NCBI GenBank assembly: GCA_944386595.1
Contig: CALXBQ010000003.1
Location: forward strand, 1 to 64,000
DNA length: 64,000 nucleotides
Direction of reading: 5' to 3'
Source of the DNA: an uncultured Clostridia bacterium
GTDB taxonomy: Bacteria > Bacillota > Clostridia > Peptostreptococcales > Anaerovoracaceae
Both the position numbers and the translations under genes were made by a program. The first letter of the stretch is position 1. Each line of letters opens with the position of its first letter. Below the pieces are notes generated by a model, which searched no databases, was not told the DNA's origin, and saw only the letters and a program-made list of their open reading frames with translations. Shown piece by piece: positions 1-7,917 of this stretch.

Positions 1-21
1 TGTAATATTTATTTGAGCCAT
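1..21 (-). CDS. transposase N-terminus, IS256-like (runs off left edge)
   Basis: Seven codons (MAQINIT) follow a GGAGG ribosome binding site on the minus strand. The start matches the usual opening of IS256-family transposases. The rest lies outside the window, so intactness cannot be judged. Confidence 0.45.
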
Positions 22-125
22 AACTCCACCTCCAGTTGATGTTTTTGTGGTGATTAATATTATACCTGAGGTTGGAGCTATGTGCTCTTTTTATTTTTGA
101 TTTTACACCATTATATGGACATGAC
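1..125 (-). mobile_element. IS256-like insertion sequence, one terminus (partial)
   Basis: A strong ribosome binding site (GGAGGTGGAGTT on the minus strand) precedes an ATG at 21-19 that opens a reading frame MAQINIT leaving the left edge. IS256-family transposases often begin MAQ-(L/I)-x-IT. Near 100-122 the minus strand reads GTCCATATAATGGTGTAAAA, which resembles the terminal inverted repeats I associate with this family. Only seven codons are visible, so the family call is an inference from the start and the end sequence. The outer limit near 122 is approximate and no target duplication can be judged. Confidence 0.5.
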
Positions 126-264
126 CATCCTAAATCGTATTTTCTTTTAAAATAGGAAAGTTCCGCGGAGTTCTGCGTAGTTTTGCAGGATTCACAGGAG
201 TTTCACAGAGCTCGCAGGCTTCGCAGACTGCACATGCTTCGCCGTGAAGCCCGGATATCCTGCC
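123..264. other. non-coding stretch with degenerate ~10-nt quasi-repeat
   Basis: No supported gene lies between the insertion-sequence end and the stop of the FAD oxidoreductase. From about 160 to 250 the sequence is built of loosely repeated 9-11 nt units of the type TTCnGCGnAG / TTCACAGGAG / CTTCGCAGA. The repeat is too degenerate to name. It sits at the 3' end of a minus-strand operon. Confidence 0.4.
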
Positions 265-1644
265 CTATCTGTATTTTTTGTCGAGTATCCGCGCCACGTG
301 AACGCCGCTGGCCGAAGCCTGGGACAGGGAATGGGTCACTCCCGATCCGTCGCCTATGGCGTAAAGTCCGGCCACCTCCGTCTCAAGATCCCCGTTTACC
401 TCTACCTTGGAGTTATAGAACTTGACCTCGACGCCGTAAAGGAGAGTGTCCTCGTTGGCCGTTCCCGGCGCAATTTTGTCGAGGGCGTAAATCATTTCAA
501 TTATGGAATCCAGCTGGCGCTTCGGAATCACCAGAGAAAGGTCTCCCGCCGTGGCGTTTAGAGTCGGTCTGGTGAAGCACTTTTCCATTCTCCGCTCGCT
601 GCTCCTCCTGCCCTTTACCAGATCCCCGAACCGCTGAAGGAGAACTCCTCCTCCGAGCATATTGGAAAGCCTTGCGATGGATTCGCCGTACTCGTTGCTG
701 TCCTTAAAAGGCTCGGTGAACTTGTTTGAAACCAGGAGCGCAAAGTTGGTGTTCTCCGTGTGAAGGCTCTCGTCCGCGTAGCTGTGGCCGTTTACGGTGA
801 CGATGCCGTTGGTGTTCTCCGAAACAACCTCGCCGTAAGGGTTCATGCAGAAGGTTCTCACCATGTCGTTGTACTGCTGGGTCTTGTACACTATCTTGGA
901 CTCGTATACGTCGTCGGTTATGTGCTTGAACACCTCGGCAGGAAGCTCGACCCGCACTCCTATGTCGACCCTGTTCTTCTTCTGGGAAATGCCGAATTTG
1001 TCGCAGACTCCGGAAATCCACTTGGAACCGGACCGGCCTGTGGCAAGAATCAAGTCCCTGCATCCGAACTCTTCTCCGTCTGCCGTCCTTACAGTAAAAC
1101 CGTCCGCGGACTTTTCCACGTCCTCGATGGTGGTGAAGAACTTCATGTCTATGCTGTCTTTGATGAAGTCGTATATCTTACCGAGAATGCGGACGTTTCT
1201 GTCCGTCCCAAGGTGCCTTACCTTTGCGCTCAAAAGATGCAGGTCGTGCTGAAGGCACTTTGTCTTAAGGTCGGAGTTTCCCGTGGAGTAGAGCCTTGCC
1301 TCGCTTCCTCCCATGGAGCAGAGAACGTCGTCCACGTATTCCATAAGCTCCATGGCGCGCTTTTCTCCCACGTACTTGTGAAGATCGCCGCCAAACTCGG
1401 TTGTAATGTTATACTTTCCGTCGGACAGGGTGCCTGCGCCGCCGTAGCCGTTCATAATGTGGCACGGAGTGCACTTGACGCATTTGTCCGTTTTGCCCGC
1501 TTTGATGGGGCATATTCTCTTCTCCAGGGGAGCGCCTTTATCAATCATGAGAACCGACGCGCCGGTACCCATCTTCGTGAGCTCGTAGGCCGCGAACACA
1601 CCGCCGGCCCCTGCTCCCGCTATTATTATGTCGTAGTTTTTCAT
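265..1644 (-). CDS. NAD(P)/FAD-dependent oxidoreductase (COG2509-like)
   Basis: A 459-residue flavoprotein. The N-terminus (MKNYDIIIAGAGAGG) is a Rossmann FAD-binding motif, and the C-terminus carries a second flavin contact (YAIGDGSGVTHSL). A cluster of four cysteines near residues 45-65 (CP-x8-C-x2-C-x2-C) is typical of the 'FAD-dependent dehydrogenase' family COG2509. The physiological substrate of that family is not established, and nothing here identifies it. An upstream in-frame ATG exists, but GGGAGGAACT lies just before the ATG at 1644, so that start is preferred. A terminator hairpin separates it from the DUF1292 gene, so expression may depend on read-through. Confidence 0.75.
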   Translation of the reverse strand: MKNYDIIIAGAGAGGVFAAYELTKMGTGASVLMIDKGAPLEKRICPIKAGKTDKCVKCTPCHIMNGYGGAGTLSDGKYNITTEFGGDLHKYVGEKRAMELMEYVDDVLCSMGGSEARLYSTGNSDLKTKCLQHDLHLLSAKVRHLGTDRNVRILGKIYDFIKDSIDMKFFTTIEDVEKSADGFTVRTADGEEFGCRDLILATGRSGSKWISGVCDKFGISQKKNRVDIGVRVELPAEVFKHITDDVYESKIVYKTQQYNDMVRTFCMNPYGEVVSENTNGIVTVNGHSYADESLHTENTNFALLVSNKFTEPFKDSNEYGESIARLSNMLGGGVLLQRFGDLVKGRRSSERRMEKCFTRPTLNATAGDLSLVIPKRQLDSIIEMIYALDKIAPGTANEDTLLYGVEVKFYNSKVEVNGDLETEVAGLYAIGDGSGVTHSLSQASASGVHVARILDKKYR

Positions 1645-1661
1645 AGTTCCTCCCATAGAAA

Positions 1662-1688
1662 AAGCCCCACCTCAAAAGACGGGGCCCT
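1662..1688 (-). terminator. intrinsic terminator after the DUF1292 gene
   Basis: On the minus strand GCCCCGTC and GGTGGGGC pair around a short loop and are followed by TTTTTC. It lies between the stop of the DUF1292 gene and the ribosome binding site of the FAD oxidoreductase. Confidence 0.7.
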
Positions 1689-1705
1689 GTCAACAAAAGA
1701 CTTTT

Positions 1706-1987
1706 CTATTCTTCTTCCTCTTCAGCCATGATGGTGTCGAATTCGCCTACTACACGGTTAAAGAGCTCGTCGTCTTCGATGTCAACAAGCTCGAACTCGT
1801 CGTCGCCTACTTCCTTGTATCCGTAGATGTAAACGTCGTCGGAATCGTCTAACGGAATGAGCGCGATGTAATCGCTGCCCTCGCAGTCAAAGATCCCCAT
1901 GATTTCGCATTCCAGCTCAACGCCGTCCTCGAATTCCAAAGTTATGATATCAGCTTCGTCCTGAACATTGTTCTTGTTATCTGCCAT
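1706..1987 (-). CDS. DUF1292 domain protein
   Basis: A 93-residue, very acidic protein ending in a run of glutamates. The core (ITLEFEDGVELECEIMGIF, then YIALIPLDDSDDVYIYGY) matches the small beta-rich DUF1292 family found across Bacillota, often next to Holliday-junction resolvase genes. Those neighbours are absent here. The function is unknown. A good sigma-70 promoter lies about 70 bp upstream. Confidence 0.8.
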   Translation of the reverse strand: MADNKNNVQDEADIITLEFEDGVELECEIMGIFDCEGSDYIALIPLDDSDDVYIYGYKEVGDDEFELVDIEDDELFNRVVGEFDTIMAEEEEE

Positions 1988-2050
1988 TGTTATTCCTCCG
2001 GGTTAATTTCTCATCTTACAAAGCGCGCCGCACTTCTGCACGCTACTTAG

Positions 2051-2079
2051 AATATACCATTTATGCGGGCCGTTGGCAA
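2051..2079 (-). promoter_or_regulatory. sigma-70 promoter for the DUF1292 gene
   Basis: The minus strand reads TTGCCA, a 17-bp spacer, then TATATT, ending 64 bp before the ATG of the DUF1292 gene. Confidence 0.6.
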
Positions 2080-2101
2080 CCGTAAAAATCCACGGGGAAA
2101 G

Positions 2102-2128
2102 GTTTTTGCTTAAATTAAGCAAAAACTG
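2102..2128 (-). terminator. terminator-like inverted repeat after uvrC
   Basis: A perfect palindrome (TTTTTGCTTA, loop AAT, TAAGCAAAAA) lies just past the uvrC stop. The arms end in A and T runs, so it could terminate from either side. Confidence 0.5.
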
Positions 2129-2150
2129 CCGAAAAAGCTGAAGTTTTTGC

Positions 2151-3986
2151 TTATTTTCCGAAAAACTTCACTATGTTCTCCGCCACGGCCTCCGTAATTC
2201 CCGGAACCTCCGCAAGCTCGGCCGCCGTCGCCTTCTTTATCGCCTCCACCGTCTTAAAGTGATTCAGGAGGGCGTTTCTTCTGGTCGGCCCCACGCCCTG
2301 TATGCTGTCTAAAACCGAGTGGATGGAGTTTTTATTTCTCAGGTTTCTGTGATACTCTATGGCGAAGCGGTGAACCTCCTCCTGAATGGTTCCGCAGTAT
2401 TTGAAGAGAACGGGATGCTGCCTGAGGTCGATTTCCCTTCCGTCTGCAAAGACGATTGCCCTGGTTCTGTGGCTGTCGTCCTTAGCCATGCCCGCAACGG
2501 GAATGTCCAGCTTCATGGCGGCAAGCACCTTTTCCGCCGCCGTCACTTGTCCCTGTCCGCCGTCCATGAAAATGGCGTCGGGCAGAATTGCAAAAGCAGG
2601 ATCTCCTTCCTTTGCCCTTTTGAACCGGCGATACAGCATTTCCTGAAGGCTTCCGTAATCGTCAGGTCCCTCCACGGTTTTAATCTTGAATCTGCGATAA
2701 TCCTTTCTGATTTTGCGGGTTCCCTCGAATACGACCATGGCTCCCACGGAATCCACCCCGTTGGTGTTTGATATATCGTAGGACTCTATGCGGTAAGGCC
2801 CTTCTCCGCATGAAAATCCGCCTTCTCGCAGGGTCCAGGCCACTTCTTCGCTTAAAGCCCTCTCCTTTTCGTAGTTTGCCTGAGCCTTGTCGGCGAGGGT
2901 CTTTACCATCTCCGTCACGTCGCTCTGGGCAAGCCTTAAGAGATTCCGTTTATCGCCTTTCTGCGGCACGAATATTCTCACCTTCCTGCCGTCGCGGCTT
3001 AAGAACTCCTCTAACAGCTCATTTTCCGGAAGCTCCGTTTCCACCAGAATCTCCGGAGGCACCTGGGCCCACTGGCTGTAGTACTGCTTTATGAACTCGG
3101 CCGTAATCTCGCCCCTGTCGTCACCGTCAGATGCCTGAACCTGAAAGGTCTCACGGCCGGAAAGCTTTCCGTCCCTTACTGTGAAGAGAACGACGAAAGA
3201 ATTCTTATCGTCCTTGACAGTAAGCACCACGTCAAGATCCCTTCCGCTTATCATGGTGACTCTCTGCTTTTCGCTTATGGATTCGGCCGCGGTTATGTAA
3301 TCCCTGTAGACGGCCGCCTCCTCGAATCGCATGTCGGAAGACGCCGCCTGCATCAGCTCCGTCAGATGCTTTATGAGAGGCTTTTCCCGGCCGCTTAAGA
3401 ATTCGATTACCTTGTCTATATCCGCAAGATATTCCTCCCTGTCCGCCTTCCCGATACACACGCCGACGCACTTTTTGATGTGGTAGTTAAGGCACGGCCT
3501 GTGACCTTTGGGGAATTCCGTCATGGAGCATCTCTTCAGGGAATAGATGTTGTTCATCAGATCCACTATGAGATTTACGGCTCCCGCATCGCTGTAGGGC
3601 CCGAAATACCTGTCCCCGTCCTTCTTTATTATGCGTGTCTTGACGACCCTGGGATATTCCTCCGACGTTGTGACCTTTATGTAGGGGTAGGTCTTATCGT
3701 CCCGGAGAAGGACGTTGTACTTGGGCTGATACTTCTTTATCAGGTTGTTCTCAAGGATCAGGGCCTCCATCTCCGTGGCGCAGGTTATGTACTCAAACTC
3801 CGCAATGTGGGAAACCATGGCGCGAATCTTGGGGTTGGAGTTTGCCGATGCCTGAAAGTACTGGCGCACCCGGTTTCTCAGAGAGACAGCCTTGCCCACG
3901 TATATAACCTGTCCCAGTTCGTCCTTATGCATATAAACTCCCGGGGTGTCCGGGAGTTTTTTAAGATTTTCCTTTATGTCAAACAT
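2151..3986 (-). CDS. uvrC: excinuclease ABC subunit C
   Basis: The incision nuclease of nucleotide excision repair, 611 residues, the usual length. The N-terminal GIY-YIG nuclease domain is clear (PGVYMHKDE then VIYVGKAVSLRNR, residues 15-40). A UVR motif lies near residues 200-235, and the C-terminal RNase H-like nuclease carries DGG (AIFMDGGQGQ), followed by a helix-hairpin-helix pair (SIQGVGPTRRNALL, EVPGITEAVAENI). The ATG directly abuts the stop of dacF, indicating one transcript with dacF and perhaps the genes above it. Confidence 0.95.
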   Translation of the reverse strand: MFDIKENLKKLPDTPGVYMHKDELGQVIYVGKAVSLRNRVRQYFQASANSNPKIRAMVSHIAEFEYITCATEMEALILENNLIKKYQPKYNVLLRDDKTYPYIKVTTSEEYPRVVKTRIIKKDGDRYFGPYSDAGAVNLIVDLMNNIYSLKRCSMTEFPKGHRPCLNYHIKKCVGVCIGKADREEYLADIDKVIEFLSGREKPLIKHLTELMQAASSDMRFEEAAVYRDYITAAESISEKQRVTMISGRDLDVVLTVKDDKNSFVVLFTVRDGKLSGRETFQVQASDGDDRGEITAEFIKQYYSQWAQVPPEILVETELPENELLEEFLSRDGRKVRIFVPQKGDKRNLLRLAQSDVTEMVKTLADKAQANYEKERALSEEVAWTLREGGFSCGEGPYRIESYDISNTNGVDSVGAMVVFEGTRKIRKDYRRFKIKTVEGPDDYGSLQEMLYRRFKRAKEGDPAFAILPDAIFMDGGQGQVTAAEKVLAAMKLDIPVAGMAKDDSHRTRAIVFADGREIDLRQHPVLFKYCGTIQEEVHRFAIEYHRNLRNKNSIHSVLDSIQGVGPTRRNALLNHFKTVEAIKKATAAELAEVPGITEAVAENIVKFFGK

Positions 3987-5342
3987 TTAATAACGCCAGC
4001 CTCTCTCTTTCTTCTCCTGCTCGCGGCGCAGCTCCTCCATGGCCATTTCCATCACCATCTGCCTGTGGAGCCGCTTTTTCGCCCTGCGGACTCTCGCGTT
4101 GTGAACCTTTATCCATATGAACAGAATCAGTAAAGCCCCGATGACAGCTCCGCCGATTACCGTAGTCGTATTGGAAATTCCCAGATATGACGGAAGCCAT
4201 CCCGTCTTCACGTCCTCGCCCGAAATAAGGTCAACCTCGTTTACCAGCTCGTCGGCAACGTAAATTCTGTACGTTCCCACCACATCGCCCTTCTCAACGG
4301 GTGCCTCCACATCGTCTTTCATCACGGCCTCCGTGGTTATGAGGGATTCCGACGCTCCCGCCGGAAGATATGCCACGCCGTCAAGGGCTGCAAAAGCTTC
4401 AATTTTCGTCTTTGCCCCGTGATGTACCCGGACGTTTCCCGCAGCTTCCCCGTTTTTCACCACGGTAATACCCTGAATGGTGCGCTCGGCGTATTTTGTC
4501 AGAGCCAGAACGTCATCCGTTCTCTCGTCCATGGTGTCGCCCATAAGGATAATTATAAGTCTGAGGCCGTCTTTATCATATAAAGCCGAGATGGAGCAGT
4601 TGGCTTCGTCCCAGAATCCCGTCTTTGCTGCAACGATACCGCTCGACGCCTTTGATATGAGTTCCGTATGCTCCTCCAGCTTTCTCTCTTCGCTTTTATT
4701 GGTGGCGGGAACCGTGTGCTTCGACGCGCCTGCTATCTTTCTCACCGTGTCGTCGGCAAAGGCGAGCTTTGCAATCTGCAGGAAATCCTCCGCCGTGGTG
4801 TAATGCTTCTTTATATCGTTGGAAAGACCGCTGGGGTTGGCGAACTTCGTATTCCTGCATCCGATGTTGGCCGCCGTCTTGTTCATCAGGTCGACAAAGT
4901 CTGAAACGCTGCCGCTTACGGCTTCCGCAAGAGCATACGCCGCATCGTTTCCCGAAACGACAAGTGTGCCGTAAAGAAGCTCCTCCACCGTCAGCTGCTC
5001 GCCCTCCTTAAGCTCCATGCTGCTTCCGCCCTGACCTGCGGCCGTGGCGCTGACCGTCACTACCTGATCCGGCGAAAGATTTCTCACAGCAAGAAGAGCC
5101 GTAAGCAGCTTGGTGATGCTGTACGGCTTCATTACGGTCTTTGCATTTTTGGCGTATATGATTTCGCCCGTATTCTCGCAGTAAAGTATTGCGGCTTCGG
5201 CCGTAATTTCCGGCTCTCCGGAGGCTTCGGCCTTCTCGTCGGCAAAACAGTATACCACCGCCATGGCGACGCTTCCCAGGACCATTCCTGCGATTATCAA
5301 AATAACTATGACTTTCTTAAGAAAATCTCCTCTGCTACCCAT
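3987..5342 (-). CDS. dacF: D-alanyl-D-alanine carboxypeptidase (DacF-like)
   Basis: A membrane-anchored penicillin-binding carboxypeptidase of 451 residues that trims peptidoglycan stem peptides. All three active-site motifs are present: SxxK (YSITK), SxN (VSGNDAA) and KTG (AAKTGFWDE). An N-terminal hydrophobic segment (residues 9-33) is the signal or anchor. The C-terminal beta domain is followed by a membrane helix (VIGGAVIGALLILFIWI) and a basic tail, as in the DacF/PBP5 group. It lies 36 bp after apgM and abuts uvrC. Confidence 0.9.
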   Translation of the reverse strand: MGSRGDFLKKVIVILIIAGMVLGSVAMAVVYCFADEKAEASGEPEITAEAAILYCENTGEIIYAKNAKTVMKPYSITKLLTALLAVRNLSPDQVVTVSATAAGQGGSSMELKEGEQLTVEELLYGTLVVSGNDAAYALAEAVSGSVSDFVDLMNKTAANIGCRNTKFANPSGLSNDIKKHYTTAEDFLQIAKLAFADDTVRKIAGASKHTVPATNKSEERKLEEHTELISKASSGIVAAKTGFWDEANCSISALYDKDGLRLIIILMGDTMDERTDDVLALTKYAERTIQGITVVKNGEAAGNVRVHHGAKTKIEAFAALDGVAYLPAGASESLITTEAVMKDDVEAPVEKGDVVGTYRIYVADELVNEVDLISGEDVKTGWLPSYLGISNTTTVIGGAVIGALLILFIWIKVHNARVRRAKKRLHRQMVMEMAMEELRREQEKKERGWRY

Positions 5343-5378
5343 ATCTCCTCTTTGCGTCAGCGGACACCAGGCGGTTCG

Positions 5379-6590
5379 CTATTTTCCGAAGAAATAGTCC
5401 GCAAGCTCGTATCCGTTGTCGAAATATCTTCCTTTCTCTCCGGAGGACTCGCAGAATCTCCGTTCCTTATCCTCCGGTTTTTCGTCCGTACTGTCGTAGA
5501 TAACGTAGGAAACCGGCGTCGACGAATGGGTTCTTATGGCGAGTGGCGTCCTGTGGTCTGGTACAACCAGCACTCTGTAGTCCTCACCGTCTTCCCGAAG
5601 GGATTCCACTATCGGCTTCACTATCTTCTGATCTATGTCGTGAAGGCATATGAGCTTTCCGTCCATATCTCCCTGATGGGCGCATTCGTCAGGCCCTTCC
5701 AGATGAACGTACACAAAGTCCTTGCCGTTTCTGAACTCGCGAACCGCCGCATCTGCCTTGCCCTTGAAATTGGTATGCATGGTTCCCGTAGCTCCCTCGA
5801 CGTCCACGGAATTAAGGCCTGCGCAAACGGCTATTCCCTTTATCAGGTCAACGGCGCTTATTGCGGTTCCCCTAAGTCCGTACTTATCGTAAAACGGCGA
5901 AAGCTGAGGCTTCTTTCCCTGTCCCCATATCCAGAGGGAATTGGCAGGATTAAGGCCCCTTTCCACGCGGGCTTTGTTCACCGGATGATCCTTTAATATA
6001 TCATAACTTTTTTTCATCATATCCGCAAGCTCTTCCGCACCTTCGCCCTTCGGCATATAGTCGCCGCAGCGCTTTCCAAGAATGTCGTGAGGAGGCGTTA
6101 CGGTCATGCCGGTGGTTCCGCCGTGGATCACCAGGCAGTGACGATAGCTGGTTCCGGTGTAAAACTTCCTGCGGTCGTCGGCAAAAGCCTCGTTTACGGC
6201 CTTAATGAGCTCATCAGCTTCCTCCGTGGTTATCTCCCCGGAGCTGTGGTCCTTTACGATCATATCCTCGTAGGCTCCGTCACCCTCTAAGGTGACGATA
6301 TTGGCTCTGAAGGCCACGTCGTCGTCGGCCATCTCGATTCCTATGCTTGCTGCCTCAAGAGGAGATCTTCCCGTGAGATAAACGGACGGGTCGTAACCCA
6401 TTACCGAAAGATTGGCCGCATCGCTTCCCGGCGCGATTCCGGGCGGTACCGTTCTCACCATTCCCACCTCGCCCCGGGCCGCAAGGCCGTCGGTAAACGG
6501 CATATCCGCCGCATCAAGAACGCTTTTTCCTCCAAGGGCTTCTATCTTATCGTCCCCGGCTCCGTCGGGAACTACGACTAAATACTTCAT
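5379..6590 (-). CDS. apgM: cofactor-independent phosphoglycerate mutase (archaeal type)
   Basis: A 403-residue enzyme of the alkaline phosphatase superfamily interconverting 2- and 3-phosphoglycerate. The N-terminal metal motif (VVPDGAGDD) and the segment with the serine nucleophile (GSDAANLSVMGYDP) are characteristic. The C-terminal metal ligands include HLEGPDECAHQGD and VPDHRTPLAIRTHS. The start codon overlaps the serC stop by one base (TAATG), so the two are co-transcribed, and the product 3-phosphoglycerate feeds SerA/SerC serine synthesis. Confidence 0.92.
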   Translation of the reverse strand: MKYLVVVPDGAGDDKIEALGGKSVLDAADMPFTDGLAARGEVGMVRTVPPGIAPGSDAANLSVMGYDPSVYLTGRSPLEAASIGIEMADDDVAFRANIVTLEGDGAYEDMIVKDHSSGEITTEEADELIKAVNEAFADDRRKFYTGTSYRHCLVIHGGTTGMTVTPPHDILGKRCGDYMPKGEGAEELADMMKKSYDILKDHPVNKARVERGLNPANSLWIWGQGKKPQLSPFYDKYGLRGTAISAVDLIKGIAVCAGLNSVDVEGATGTMHTNFKGKADAAVREFRNGKDFVYVHLEGPDECAHQGDMDGKLICLHDIDQKIVKPIVESLREDGEDYRVLVVPDHRTPLAIRTHSSTPVSYVIYDSTDEKPEDKERRFCESSGEKGRYFDNGYELADYFFGK

Positions 6591-7681
6591 TACTGGTTCG
6601 CCTTTCTGAATTCCTCCATGAATTCTATGAGTTTATCCACACCCTCTTCAGGCATGGCGTTATAAATGCTCGCTCTCATTCCGCCGATTGACCTGTGGCC
6701 GTTAAGGTTTACAAGTCCCTGTTCCTTTGCCGCAGCGACGAACTTTTTGTCCAGGGCTTCGTCTCCCGTGACAAAAACCACGTTCATGAGGGATCTGTCC
6801 TTTTCCCTTACCGGCGCCTTGTAAAAGCCGCTTCCGTCTATGTAAGAATAAAGCTTTTCCGCCTTGCGAACGTCGGCGTCGTGCATGGCCTTAACGCCTC
6901 CCATGCTCTTCAGGTATTTGAACACCTCGCCTGCGATGTATATGGCAAAACACGGCGGAGTGTTGTACATGGAATCCCCGTCGGCGTGGGTTTTGTAGTC
7001 CAGGTAGACAGGAGTCTCAGGCTTTGCGAAGCCGATGAGATCCTCCCGGATTATGACTATGGTAACACCTGCCGGAGCCACGTTTTTCTGGGCTCCCGCA
7101 AAGATCAGCCCGAATTTCGACACGTCGATCTCCTCGCTGAGTATGCAGCTTGACATATCGGCAACGAGGGGAACGTCTCCCGTGTCAGGCACGTAAGGAT
7201 AGTGGGTGCCGTAAATGGTATTGTTGTAGCAGACGTACACGTAGTCGGCGTCGCCTCTGAAATCCTCTCTCTTAACCTCCGGAATGTAGGTGAATGTCTC
7301 GTCCTCGGAGCTTGCGACTATCCTGATGTCGCCGAATTTCTGCGCTTCCTTGGCCGCCTTCTTCGCCCAGGAACCGGTCACGATATAATCGGCCTTGCCG
7401 GACTTTCTGAGAAGATTCATAGGTACCATGGAGAACTGGAGAGTTCCTCCTCCCTGCAAAAACAGCACCTTGTAGTTATCGGGTATGTTCATCAGCTCTC
7501 TGAGATCAGCCTCGGCGTCTTCTATTATCTTCTTGAATTCGGAGGATCGATGAGACATTTCCATAACCGACTGTCCGCAGCCGTGATAACTGGCAAGGTT
7601 ATCCGCAGCTTCTCTTATAACCTCAAGGGGCAGCATGGACGGTCCCGCCGAAAAATTGTAGACTCTGTTTTCGTATTTCAT
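6590..7681 (-). CDS. serC: phosphoserine aminotransferase
   Basis: A 363-residue PLP enzyme of aminotransferase class V making 3-phosphoserine from 3-phosphohydroxypyruvate and glutamate. The start (VYNFSAGPSMLPLEV) is diagnostic of SerC. The PLP lysine lies in LIFAGAQKNVAPAGV near residue 195. The C-terminus ends GGMRASIYNAMPEEGV, also typical. It is divergent from serA, with overlapping promoters, and translationally coupled to apgM. Confidence 0.95.
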   Translation of the reverse strand: MKYENRVYNFSAGPSMLPLEVIREAADNLASYHGCGQSVMEMSHRSSEFKKIIEDAEADLRELMNIPDNYKVLFLQGGGTLQFSMVPMNLLRKSGKADYIVTGSWAKKAAKEAQKFGDIRIVASSEDETFTYIPEVKREDFRGDADYVYVCYNNTIYGTHYPYVPDTGDVPLVADMSSCILSEEIDVSKFGLIFAGAQKNVAPAGVTIVIIREDLIGFAKPETPVYLDYKTHADGDSMYNTPPCFAIYIAGEVFKYLKSMGGVKAMHDADVRKAEKLYSYIDGSGFYKAPVREKDRSLMNVVFVTGDEALDKKFVAAAKEQGLVNLNGHRSIGGMRASIYNAMPEEGVDKLIEFMEEFRKANQ

Positions 7682-7769
7682 ATTCCTTCCTCCGATCTTG
7701 TCTTACGGCGCCTCAAAGCGTTGTATTCAGCGCATCAAAACACCGCACTAAATGTAAAATATGCATTAA

Positions 7770-7798
7770 ATTATAACACTTTACTTGTTGAAAGTAAA
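7770..7798 (-). promoter_or_regulatory. promoter for serC
   Basis: The minus strand reads TTTACT, 17 bp, TATAAT, with the -10 ending about 89 bp before the serC ATG. The -35 shares base 7793 with the divergent serA -35. Confidence 0.5.
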
Positions 7799-7816
7799 GA
7801 AATTAGGTGGTATAAT
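7788..7816 (+). promoter_or_regulatory. sigma-70 promoter for serA
   Basis: TTGAAA, a 17-bp spacer and TATAAT lie about 100 bp before the serA ATG at 7918. It is divergent from and interlocked with the serC promoter. Confidence 0.7.
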
Positions 7817-7917
7817 TTTGTTTAACATTCACAAAAAATGTTGCGGCCCGGGGTTTGACCTTGGGCAAATTACCAAATTTTTTCATATTTTTCTGCAGTT
7901 TTTCAGGAGGTATCACA

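Noticed and set aside
760..1731. Long plus-strand reading frame of 323 codons opposite the FAD oxidoreductase
   Set aside because: It is a shadow of the real gene. It has no recognisable domain or ribosome binding site, and the minus-strand frame shows clear FAD motifs. Similar long shadows opposite grdC, grdE, selA and the peptide-binding proteins were dropped for the same reason.
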